Shown here: positions 34,999 through 42,706 of the stretch, piece after piece | How positions within the stretch are numbered: position 1 is the stretch's first letter | How the letters are laid out: each line of letters begins with the position of its first letter | Assembly (NCBI RefSeq): GCF_012396185.1 | Contig: NZ_JAAXOW010000003.1 | Location: 186,001-250,000, forward strand | Length of the DNA: 64,000 nt | DNA from: Sanguibacter hominis ATCC BAA-789 | Lineage (GTDB): Bacteria; Actinomycetota; Actinomycetes; Actinomycetales; Cellulomonadaceae | Reading direction: 5' to 3' | Program-made: the position numbers and the translations under genes | The notes under the pieces: model-generated | Databases searched by the model: none | Seen by the model: the letters and a program-made list of their open reading frames with translations, nothing else | Told to the model about the DNA's origin: nothing

Positions 34999-35766
34999 TC
35001 ACGCAGCGGTGATGCGCTCGCTCGCGACGAGCCGCGCGAGCGCGTCCTCGGAGGAGTGCCGTCCGGACGCCTCGGCGCCGAGGAGGACGACCGAGCCGTC
35101 CTGCGCCCACACCCCGAGGGCAGCCCGCAGCGTCGGGGCGGCTCCGGCGTCGGCTCGCAGGAGAGCACGCGCCCCGGCGGGCGCGCTGGTCCCGGAGACG
35201 GCCCACGTGACGAGGTCCGCGTGGGTGACCGCGGGCGCGTCGTCGGCCACGAGAGCGTCGGCGTCCGGGTCGGTCGGCGGGACGTACCCGACGACGTCGC
35301 CGTAGGTCATCGTGTCGGCGGCGGCGTCGAGGGTGCCCGCCGGGAGCGGGGCGCCGAACGACCGGGCGAGCCCCGGCAGCGCGACGGCGACGACGTCCGT
35401 TCCCGGGGGGATCGCGCCCGCGTCGACCCATGCGGCCGGGCGGGTCGTGACGAGCGCGCGGGAGCCCGCTGCGGTGCCGGGCTGCGGCTCTCCGGCGGGG
35501 GAGAGGCGCACGGTCGCACCCGTGCCCCACGTCGCGAGCGCCCACACGAGCGTGCGCCAGTGGGCGGGCAGGTCGAGGACGACCGTCTCGCCGGCGGCGG
35601 CGTCGAGCTCTTCGACGAGCAGGTTGGTCGTCTTGGCGACCCAGTTGGCGAGCACCGCGCCCGAGAGCTCGATCCGTTCCGGGCCGTCGCCGTACCAGGT
35701 CAGGCGCGGTCGGCCGGGTTCGCGCTGGAGGAGGGCGAGGACGTCGGAGGGCGTCGTGGGGCTCAT
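34999..35766 (-). CDS. TIGR03089 family protein
   Basis: The 255-residue soluble protein resembles the N-terminal part of AMP-binding enzymes (LSGAVLANWVAKTTNLL, VVLDLPAHWRTLVWALATWGTGA) but lacks the adenylate-forming signature motifs. This is the pattern of TIGR03089, a conserved actinobacterial family of unknown function often found beside LCP or whiB genes. ATG 35766 is in register with family starts. It is divergent from whiB. Confidence 0.85.
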   Translation of the reverse strand: MSPTTPSDVLALLQREPGRPRLTWYGDGPERIELSGAVLANWVAKTTNLLVEELDAAAGETVVLDLPAHWRTLVWALATWGTGATVRLSPAGEPQPGTAAGSRALVTTRPAAWVDAGAIPPGTDVVAVALPGLARSFGAPLPAGTLDAAADTMTYGDVVGYVPPTDPDADALVADDAPAVTHADLVTWAVSGTSAPAGARALLRADAGAAPTLRAALGVWAQDGSVVLLGAEASGRHSSEDALARLVASERITAA

Positions 35767-35806
35767 GGTCCGAGCCTACGAGAGGGTCCCGCTAACACAC
35801 ACCGGC

Positions 35807-35835
35807 TTGACTTCGGTGGATGACACGCGTGTAAT
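35807..35835 (+). promoter_or_regulatory. whiB promoter
   Basis: TTGACT (35807-35812), a 17-base spacer and TGTAAT (35830-35835) form the best sigma-70-type promoter in the window. A perfect palindrome ACACGCGTGT (35823-35832) spans the spacer end and enters the -10. A second inverted repeat CTAGT-GCA-ACTAG (35840-35852) sits at the expected transcription start. Both are candidate operators. Confidence 0.75.
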
Positions 35836-35874
35836 TTCCCTAGTGCAACTAGGCGAACGATGAGGGGCGCACCC

Positions 35875-36201
35875 ATGTGGAACCTGCTCGATGACGAGGG
35901 GCCTTTCCCCTCTGACGCATCGCGGCGCCCGGAACCCGCCGGCGCCGTCCTCCCGCTCTTTGGTGGAGACACCGACGAGGCGGTGATGGGCTGGCAGGAG
36001 CGTGCCCTGTGCGCCCAGACCGACCCCGAGGCGTTCTTCCCCGAGAAGGGCGGCTCGACCCGCGAGGCCAAGAAGGTCTGCACCGGGTGCGAGGTGCGTG
36101 CCGAGTGCCTCTCCTACGCCCTCGAGAACGACGAGCGCTTCGGCATCTGGGGCGGCCTGTCCGAGCGCGAGCGCCGCAAGCTCAAGCGCCAGGTCGTGTG
36201 A
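35875..36201 (+). CDS. whiB: WhiB-family iron-sulfur regulator (WhiB/WhiB2 type)
   Basis: The 108-residue protein has the four cluster-binding cysteines C46, C69, C72 and C78, the GIWGG turn at 90-94 and a basic C-terminal helix. The core sequence (ERALCAQTDPEAFFPEKGG, AKKVCTGCEVRAECLSYAL) identifies Streptomyces WhiB / mycobacterial WhiB2, which controls septation and sporulation genes with WhiA. I chose ATG 35875, with AGGGG seven bases upstream, over the ATG at 35860. The 39-residue N-terminal extension is weakly conserved in this family. Confidence 0.95.
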   Translation: MWNLLDDEGPFPSDASRRPEPAGAVLPLFGGDTDEAVMGWQERALCAQTDPEAFFPEKGGSTREAKKVCTGCEVRAECLSYALENDERFGIWGGLSERERRKLKRQVV

Positions 36202-36250
36202 CCTGCACGTCCACGCTGCTGCGAGCAGCAGGGCGCAGGATGACCTCAGG

Positions 36251-39200
36251 ATGACCCACCCCACGCAGCACCCCGCGCCCCACGTCTCGACGCTCGACGT
36301 CACGGCGATCGTCGTGACCCGAGGCGCCACCCCCTTCCTCCCGACCACGCTCGCCGCGGTGGGGTCGTCGACGCTCGCCCCTCGCCGCCTTGTCGTCGTC
36401 GACGTCGTTCCCCGCGAGAAGGACCGGGCAGAGCTGCCCGACCGGCTCGGGCCCGACAGCGTCGCAGTCACCGCACTGCACGCGCCCGACGCCGACACGT
36501 TCGGCGAGGCGGTCTCCGCCGCGATCGCGCACCTCACGGCCGTCCCCGTCCCCGACACCGGTCGACGCCAGCGACGCCCTGGCCCCGCACAGCACGCGCC
36601 CGCTCCCGACATGGCGCTGGACGGCTGGCTCTGGCTGCTGCACGACGACTCGCCGCCCGAGCCCGGCGCGCTCGACGCCCTCGTCCGCGCGGTCGAGAAC
36701 AAGCCGTCCGTGGTCATCGCAGGAGCCAAGCAGCGAGACCTCGACAACCCCACCCGGCTCCTCGAGGTGGGCCTGACCACCTCGCCGACCGGCGAGCGGA
36801 TGACCGGCATCGAGGACGGCGAGGTCGACCAGGGCCAGCACGACGGAGCCGAGGACGTCCTCGGGGTCGGCCTCGCCGGTGCCCTCGTCAACCTCGACGC
36901 GTGGCGCACGCTCGGCGGCACCGACCCCGCTTACGGGCGGTACGGTGACGGGCTCGAGATGTGCCGCCGAGCACGCCTCGCGGGGCGCCGCGTGATCGTC
37001 GTCCCCCAGGCGGCCGTGCGGCACGCGCGGGCGAGCCTCACCGACCGCCGCGACCTCGACCCCGAGCACGTTCCCGAGCCCGAGCGCACCTTCGGGGCCC
37101 GCCGCCGCTCCACGCTCCACTACCGACTCGTCGGCGCTGCGCCCGCAGCCGTCCCGCTGCACATGCTCGCGATCCTCCTCGCCGCACCGTTCCTCGCGAT
37201 GGCCCACCTCGCGGCGAAGCGTCCGCGCCGGGCTCGCGCAGAGCTCACCGCGGCAGTCCGCTCCGTCCTGCGCCCCGTCGCCCTCGCCCGGTCGCGCCGC
37301 CGTGCCCGTCTCACCGCGGCCCTCCCTCGCCGCGCGATCACACCGTTGCGCGCGACGTGGCGCGACGTCGCCTCCGAGCGTCGGGACCGTCGCCTCTCGC
37401 AGGCCGCACGCCGCCGTGCAGCGATGACAGCCGACCCGTTCGCCCGCGCCGAGCGACGTCGCGACCTCGCACGCCGGACGGGCGCGCTCGTCAGCACCGT
37501 CCTCCTGCTCGCCGTCGCGACCGTGTGGTGGCTCGGCCCCGCGATCGGGCCGCTCGCCGACGGCGGCCGCTTCGTGTCCGCCAACCTCCTGCCGGCAGGC
37601 GTGTCGCTCTCCGGGCTGTGGCACGACGTCGCCGACGGCTGGCTCCGCACCGGGACGGGCGCGCCGGGCGCCTCCGACCCCCTCCTCGTGACCTTGCTGC
37701 CCGCGACCGCCGTCGCGCACCTGCTCGGCGGCGACCTGCAGAGCGTCGTCAACGTCCTGCTCCTGCTCTCGCCCGTGCTCGCCGGCACGGGCGCCTGGTT
37801 CGCCGCGGGGACCGCCACGAAGTCCCTCGTGCTGCGCACGGTCGCCGCGCTCGCCTGGGTCGCGGCCCCGAGCCTCGCGGTCGGGCTCGTCGACGGTCGC
37901 TTCGGCGCGGTGCTCGCGCACGTGGCGCTGCCGTGGGTCGCGTGGGGCGCGCTGCGCGGTGTCGGGCTCGGTGCCCGCGCGCCGCTCGCACCCGCCGCGG
38001 CAGGCGCCGACGTCGTGCTCGCACCGGGCGGTTCCCTCCCCGCGGCCGCGCTCGGCGGCCTCGCCGCCGCCGCAGCGGTCGGTGGGGCGCCGCACCTCGC
38101 GCTCCCGCTTCTGTTGTCGCTCCTGATCCTCGCGGCCCTCCTGCCCCGACCCCGGGGCCAGCGCGGCTACCGACGCAACCTCGGGCTCGTCGCGGTCCCC
38201 GTGCTCCTCGTGATCGCGCCGCTCGTCGCGGAGCTGTTGCGCTCGGGTCCGCGCGCGCACTGGCGCGTCCTGCTCACCGACCCCGGGGTCGCGACGGCGT
38301 CGTCGACCGTGCCCGCCTGGCAACAGCTCCTCGGGTGGCCGGTACCGGCCGAGGAGTGGTTCCCCCGCTGGACGGGGATCGCATGGTTCGACGCCGCGCT
38401 GCCGTTCGCGGTCGGGACGCTCGTGGTGCTCGCGGCCGTGTCCGCGCTGACCCGGTCCGGGCTGCGGGCCCGCGCCGTGCGTGGCGCGTGGCTCGTCGCG
38501 GCCCTCGCGCTCGCGGCCGCGGCCGCAGCGGGGCTCCTCGTCGTCGGGCAGGGTGCCGACGGCGGCGTGCGCACGTGGACCGGGGGAGCGGTCTCGCTCG
38601 TCCTCCTCGCGCTCGGCGGTGCCGCGCTCGTCGGGCTCGACGGCGTCACGGTGCGCGCCGCCCAGCACTCGTTCGGCTGGCGCCAGCTCGGGCTCGGTGT
38701 CGGTGTCGCCGCCATCGTCGCGGCCTCCGGTGCGACGATCGCTCACGCCGGGCTCTCCGCCGACCTCACGGCGTCGTCGGGCCACGGGCTGCGTGTGCTC
38801 GACCGCGACGTCGTGCCTGCCGTGGGCCGCCAGATCCAGGACGCGCCCCGAGCCGGACGGGTCCTCGTGCTCGACGCGGGCGACGAGATCACCTACCAGC
38901 TCTTGCGCGGCAACGGACCCCTCCTGACCGAGTCGTCCGTCGTGCTCACCGAACGTGCCCTGCACGCCGTCGACGCCGAGCGGCCGCTCGGCCAGGCCGT
39001 GGCCGCCCTCGTGGGCGTCTCTGGCGAGGAGGCTGCCCCGCTCGCCGACCTCGGTGTCGCGGCCGTCGTCGTGTCCCCGGCCGGGACGCCTGCGCAACGC
39101 GAGTCGCTCGTCGCGACGCTCGGCACGTCAGCGGCCCTCGAGCAGGTCGCCGAGGGTGACTACGGCACGATCTGGCGCGTCTCGGCAGGACAGCCGTCCG

Positions 39201-39601
39201 CCGACGGCACGCCCGCGGTCGTGTCGTGGGCGCGCGTCGTCGACGCCCAGGGCGCTGCCACGGTCGTGCCCGCGGACGGCACGTCGATCGACGTCGACCT
39301 GTCCGCGACCAGCCAGCCGGCCGCCGCCGGGACCTGGGCGGCCGAGCCGGGCCGCCGCGTGCTCGTCCTCGCCGAGTCCGCCGACCCAGGGTGGCGCGCG
39401 ACGCTCGACGGCAGGCCGCTCACCCCTGTCGAGGGCGATCGGTGGGAGCAGGCGTTCGAGCTTCCCGCCGACGCCGACGGGCGGCTCGTCGTGCGCTTCG
39501 AGTCCACGGGGAGCGGGTGGTGGCGCGCGACGCTCGTCGGTTTCGCCGTCGTGTACGCCCTGCTGCTGATCCCCGTCCGGAGGAAGGTGACGGTCCGATG
39601 A
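36251..39601 (+). CDS. GT2 glycosyltransferase fused to a large polytopic membrane region
   Basis: The 1116-residue protein starts with a GT-A domain (about 15-290): VTAIVVTRGATPFLPTTLAAV, WLWLLHDDSPPEPGALDAL with an acidic pair, and YGRYGDGLEMCRRARLAGRRV. A basic linker with one helix (about 300-320) leads to a region with about 12 membrane helices (415-870) and an extracellular beta-rich C-terminus (about 880-1080) before a last helix. The combination is typical of actinobacterial proteins encoded beside whiB and DUF5719 genes. Its sugar and acceptor are unknown. The next gene overlaps as ATGA. Confidence 0.85.
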   Translation: MTHPTQHPAPHVSTLDVTAIVVTRGATPFLPTTLAAVGSSTLAPRRLVVVDVVPREKDRAELPDRLGPDSVAVTALHAPDADTFGEAVSAAIAHLTAVPVPDTGRRQRRPGPAQHAPAPDMALDGWLWLLHDDSPPEPGALDALVRAVENKPSVVIAGAKQRDLDNPTRLLEVGLTTSPTGERMTGIEDGEVDQGQHDGAEDVLGVGLAGALVNLDAWRTLGGTDPAYGRYGDGLEMCRRARLAGRRVIVVPQAAVRHARASLTDRRDLDPEHVPEPERTFGARRRSTLHYRLVGAAPAAVPLHMLAILLAAPFLAMAHLAAKRPRRARAELTAAVRSVLRPVALARSRRRARLTAALPRRAITPLRATWRDVASERRDRRLSQAARRRAAMTADPFARAERRRDLARRTGALVSTVLLLAVATVWWLGPAIGPLADGGRFVSANLLPAGVSLSGLWHDVADGWLRTGTGAPGASDPLLVTLLPATAVAHLLGGDLQSVVNVLLLLSPVLAGTGAWFAAGTATKSLVLRTVAALAWVAAPSLAVGLVDGRFGAVLAHVALPWVAWGALRGVGLGARAPLAPAAAGADVVLAPGGSLPAAALGGLAAAAAVGGAPHLALPLLLSLLILAALLPRPRGQRGYRRNLGLVAVPVLLVIAPLVAELLRSGPRAHWRVLLTDPGVATASSTVPAWQQLLGWPVPAEEWFPRWTGIAWFDAALPFAVGTLVVLAAVSALTRSGLRARAVRGAWLVAALALAAAAAAGLLVVGQGADGGVRTWTGGAVSLVLLALGGAALVGLDGVTVRAAQHSFGWRQLGLGVGVAAIVAASGATIAHAGLSADLTASSGHGLRVLDRDVVPAVGRQIQDAPRAGRVLVLDAGDEITYQLLRGNGPLLTESSVVLTERALHAVDAERPLGQAVAALVGVSGEEAAPLADLGVAAVVVSPAGTPAQRESLVATLGTSAALEQVAEGDYGTIWRVSAGQPSADGTPAVVSWARVVDAQGAATVVPADGTSIDVDLSATSQPAAAGTWAAEPGRRVLVLAESADPGWRATLDGRPLTPVEGDRWEQAFELPADADGRLVVRFESTGSGWWRATLVGFAVVYALLLIPVRRKVTVR

Positions 39602-41334
39602 CCGACGACGAGCGCACCGACGACGCGGTGGACGCCGAGCCGACCGCAACGGACGAGTCCGGGCCCGAGCCCGCCCGTGGGGCCGAGGCTCCCGCACCTC
39701 GTCGAGCCGTCGGGGCGGCCGTCCTGCGCGGCTTCACCGGGGTGCTCGTCGTCGGGCTCACCGTGGGCGTCGCCTACGGCGCGGGCCTCGTCGCCCCGGA
39801 GGAGACGACGGCCGCGCCGGCGACCACCGTCGACCTCGTCCCCGCGACGACGCCCCTCGTCTGCGCCGGTCCCACCCAGCTCGTCACGACCGACGCCGCG
39901 ACCGACCCGGGGTTCGACCCGGCACCCGTCGGTACGACGTCGCTCGTCACGGGCGCCGTCCTCCCGCCGACGACGATCGCCGACCCCGTCCTGCGCACGC
40001 TCGACGAGGGAACGGTCGGTGCTCCCGTCGCCGCGGGCGCGGGTGCGTCTGTCTTCGGCGTCGCCGTCGCGAGCGGTACCGCGGTCTGGTCGGTCCCGGC
40101 CGCCGACGGCTCGGTGCACACGGCGGCGACCGCGTCGTCGGTCACCGCGGCAGGCGACCTGCGCGGCCTGGCCGCGACGGGCTGCCAGGCTCCGGCGATC
40201 GACCACTGGCTCGTCGCGGGCGGCACGGAGGTCGGGTCGAGCACGCGGCTCGTCGTGCAGAACCCGTCCCGCACCCCCGCCACCGTCGAGATCGAGGTGT
40301 TCGGCCCGGCCGGACGCGTCGACCTGGCGGGCCCGGCGATCCTCCCCGTCCCGGCCGGCGGCGCGACGACGACCCTCCTCGAGGGAGTCGCCGCCGGCCA
40401 GCGTCGTGTCGCGGTCCACGTCCGCGCGTCGGGCGCGCTCGTCGCGACGCACCTGCAGGTGTCGGCGCTCGACGGCGTGCGCCCGCTCGGCGTCGACCTC
40501 GTCGGCGCAGGTGCGGAGCCTTCGACGCGCCAGGTGCTCGCAGGCGTGGTGACGCCCGGCTCCGCCGTCGGCGACGACGGTCCGGTCGTCCGGCTGCTCG
40601 CACCCGAGCAGGCGACGACGGCGCGCCTCGCGATCTACGGGCCTGCGGGCCGCGTGCTGCTGCCGGGTGCCGACGACGCGACGCTCGAGGCGGGCGCCGT
40701 CACCGACGTCAGCCTCGCCGGCCTCCCCGCCGGCTCGTACGACGTCCTCGTCGAGTCCGACGCACCGGTCGTCGCCGCGGCGTCGACCAGGACGCCGGGG
40801 ACGGAGGGCGACGACGTCGCGACGCTCACCTCCCAGGACCCGGGCACGGCGCCGGTGCAGGCCGCAGCGGCGCTGCCGTCCGGCCTGCGGCCGACCGTCG
40901 TCCTCGGTGCGGTCCCCGAGTCGGTCGACGCGGTTCCCGGCGCGCTCGTCGCAGGTCTCGACGCGACGACCCCGCCCGCCAGCGAGGACGCCGCCGCTGC
41001 GGCTGGTGTGCGTGCGCAGGTCGTCGCGCTCGACCGCGCCGGGAACGTGGTGTACGACCAGGTCGTCGAGCTGCCCGCCGGTGCCACGCGCGACCTCCCG
41101 GTCGGGGCGACCCTGCCGGGGGTCGACGTCGCGTCGGTGCTCGTGCGTGAGGTCGACACCTCGGGTGCACCGGTCGCCGGGGCGACGACACGTCTCGTGT
41201 GGTCGGTGCGGCTGACGGCCGACGCCCAGGACGGGACGGTCGACGGTCTCGTCGCGTCGCTCAGCCCGACGCCGCTGCGCAGCGCGGGCACGGAGATCAT
41301 CCTGCGCGAAGGGCTGCGCGCAGGGCTCGACTGA
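39598..41334 (+). CDS. DUF5719 family exported protein
   Basis: The 578-residue protein has an acidic cytoplasmic N-terminus, one membrane helix (about 44-64) and a long extracellular part made of beta-rich repeats. Repeated units such as VEIEVFGPAGRVDLAGP and LAIYGPAGRVLLPGA point to duplicated beta-sandwich domains. This fits DUF5719. It is coupled to the giant glycosyltransferase gene (ATGA) and probably acts with it at the cell surface. Confidence 0.8.
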   Translation: MTDDERTDDAVDAEPTATDESGPEPARGAEAPAPRRAVGAAVLRGFTGVLVVGLTVGVAYGAGLVAPEETTAAPATTVDLVPATTPLVCAGPTQLVTTDAATDPGFDPAPVGTTSLVTGAVLPPTTIADPVLRTLDEGTVGAPVAAGAGASVFGVAVASGTAVWSVPAADGSVHTAATASSVTAAGDLRGLAATGCQAPAIDHWLVAGGTEVGSSTRLVVQNPSRTPATVEIEVFGPAGRVDLAGPAILPVPAGGATTTLLEGVAAGQRRVAVHVRASGALVATHLQVSALDGVRPLGVDLVGAGAEPSTRQVLAGVVTPGSAVGDDGPVVRLLAPEQATTARLAIYGPAGRVLLPGADDATLEAGAVTDVSLAGLPAGSYDVLVESDAPVVAAASTRTPGTEGDDVATLTSQDPGTAPVQAAAALPSGLRPTVVLGAVPESVDAVPGALVAGLDATTPPASEDAAAAAGVRAQVVALDRAGNVVYDQVVELPAGATRDLPVGATLPGVDVASVLVREVDTSGAPVAGATTRLVWSVRLTADAQDGTVDGLVASLSPTPLRSAGTEIILREGLRAGLD

Positions 41335-41341
41335 CCCCCGC

Positions 41342-41854
41342 TCAGGGACCTTCGACGAACCCGGGGTCGATCTCCTCGGGGCTGCGCCCGAGCATGTGCG
41401 CGACCTGCTCGACGACGACCGTCCGCACGATCTCGGCGATCTCCTCGCGGTCGACGGCACGCTCCTCGACCGGGCGCCGGTAGACGACGATGCGGTGCGC
41501 GAGCGGCCCGTCCGCGGGGAAGTAGCGGCCCATCGGCACACCGCGGCTGTGCTCCCACGGCGCCGGGTCCGACGGCGGCACGTCCTCGACCGCGAACTCG
41601 GTCCCCACGAGCTGCTTCGCCCAGGAGCGCTCGAGCCGCTCGACGGTCGCGAGGACCAGCTCGTCGAACCGCTCGGCCCGGGTGCGCGCCGCAGGCAGGT
41701 GCGGCGGGATGAGGGGGCCGCGCAGGCCGCGTCCGCGGCGGTCGCGACGGCGCACGCCCGCAGGGGGCACGGGGAGGCTGGGCCACCCCGAGCTGTACGC
41801 GGCCGGGAGGTCGCCCTCGGGTGCCTGCGGCGTGCGGCGGCGTCTGTCGGGCAT
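41342..41854 (-). CDS. Metallopeptidase-like (zincin_1) family protein with degenerate motif
   Basis: The 170-residue protein has an Arg-rich start and a C-terminal domain like the small zincin family found between whiB and DUF3499 in actinobacteria (FDELVLATVERLE, RIVVYRRPVEERA, TVVVEQVAHMLG). In place of HExxH it has EQVAH, so zinc catalysis is doubtful. ATG 41854 follows TATCCT by six bases, so I prefer this leaderless start to the upstream 41902 one. Confidence 0.8.
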   Translation of the reverse strand: MPDRRRRTPQAPEGDLPAAYSSGWPSLPVPPAGVRRRDRRGRGLRGPLIPPHLPAARTRAERFDELVLATVERLERSWAKQLVGTEFAVEDVPPSDPAPWEHSRGVPMGRYFPADGPLAHRIVVYRRPVEERAVDREEIAEIVRTVVVEQVAHMLGRSPEEIDPGFVEGP

Positions 41855-41860
41855 GGCTCC

Positions 41861-41866
41861 AGGATA
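41861..41866 (-). promoter_or_regulatory. -10 element for the leaderless zincin-like gene
   Basis: On the minus strand TATCCT ends six bases before ATG 41854. Confidence 0.55.
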
Positions 41867-41922
41867 GGCGTCGCGCACGGGCGTCGCGGCGTGGGAGGTC
41901 ATCAGAGGGTCTCAGGACGACG

Positions 41923-41928
41923 TAGCAT
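41923..41928 (+). promoter_or_regulatory. -10 element for the leaderless DUF3499 gene
   Basis: TAGCAT ends eight bases before GTG 41937. With the element at 41861 it forms a divergent promoter pair in an 82-base gap. Confidence 0.5.
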
Positions 41929-41936
41929 CGACCATT

Positions 41937-42314
41937 GTGAGAAGCGTCCGTCAGTGTTCCCGAACCGCGTGCCTGCGCCCCGCCGTGGCGACGCTGACGT
42001 ACGTGTACTCCGACTCGACCGCGGTCCTCGGCCCGCTCGCCACGAACGCCGAGCCGCACAGCTATGACCTGTGCGGCGAGCACGCGGAGCGGTTGACCGC
42101 CCCGCGCGGCTGGGAGGTCGTGCGGCTCGAGACCGACTTCGTCGAGGCTGGCCCCTCGCCCGACGACCTGCTCGCGCTCGCGGACGCCGTCCGTGAGGCC
42201 GGCCGGACCACGCCGCCGTCGCCGCGTGGCCGCCACATGGCGCTGCCGGAGCCCGTCCAGGTGGGCGAGGTCGCCCGCAAGGGGCACCTTCGCGTGCTGC
42301 GCGGAGAAGGCTGA
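41937..42314 (+). CDS. DUF3499 family protein
   Basis: The 125-residue protein carries the family features RQCSRTACLRPAVATLTYVYSDS and YDLCGEHAERLTAPRGWEVVRL. The paired C-x4-C and C-x2-H groups suggest a small metal-binding domain. The function is unknown. Its position between the zincin-like gene and phosphomannomutase matches many actinobacteria, including the Rv3258c region of M. tuberculosis. Confidence 0.88.
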   Translation: MRSVRQCSRTACLRPAVATLTYVYSDSTAVLGPLATNAEPHSYDLCGEHAERLTAPRGWEVVRLETDFVEAGPSPDDLLALADAVREAGRTTPPSPRGRHMALPEPVQVGEVARKGHLRVLRGEG

Positions 42315-42330
42315 GCGGGGCGGTAGCTCG

Positions 42331-42657
42331 ATGGCGCGCGGCACACCGGGAGAGCGGCCTGCCACGGGCGGGCCTGCCCAGAGCGCGAGCGCCCCGCGCG
42401 GGCGCCGGCGCTCCGCCAAGACCCCCGACGTGGCGCCGCTCGGCTCGCTGAGCCAGTCCGCCCCCGTCCCTGTCGGCACACGCGGTTGCGTGTCGTGCGG
42501 CTCGCGCGACCTCACGCGGGTGCCCCTGCGCCTGACGGACGGGTCCGAGGTCGTCTTCGTCTCGTGCCACGACTGCGAGTCGCGCGGCTGGGTCGACACC
42601 GAGGGTGCTGCCGTGGCCGACGAGTACGTCCACGCGCGGTCGGGGCGCAAGTCCTGA
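42331..42657 (+). CDS. Small zinc-ribbon-like protein
   Basis: The 108-residue protein has a disordered basic N-terminus (1-50) and a C-terminal ribbon with two CxxC knuckles (CVSC and CHDC, 20-some residues apart) ending near SRGW. The spacing fits a treble-clef or zinc-ribbon fold. I know no specific family. ATG 42331 is chosen as the first start after the DUF3499 stop. It lies between DUF3499 and phosphomannomutase genes and is co-oriented. Confidence 0.65.
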   Translation: MARGTPGERPATGGPAQSASAPRGRRRSAKTPDVAPLGSLSQSAPVPVGTRGCVSCGSRDLTRVPLRLTDGSEVVFVSCHDCESRGWVDTEGAAVADEYVHARSGRKS

Positions 42658-42694
42658 CCTCGCGCCGGGCGACCGTGACCCGCCCTGCTGCGGC

Positions 42695-42700
42695 TAGGGT
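42695..42700 (+). promoter_or_regulatory. -10 element for leaderless phosphomannomutase gene
   Basis: TAGGGT ends six bases before GTG 42707. No ribosome site precedes the start. Confidence 0.5.
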
Positions 42701-42706
42701 TGTCAG

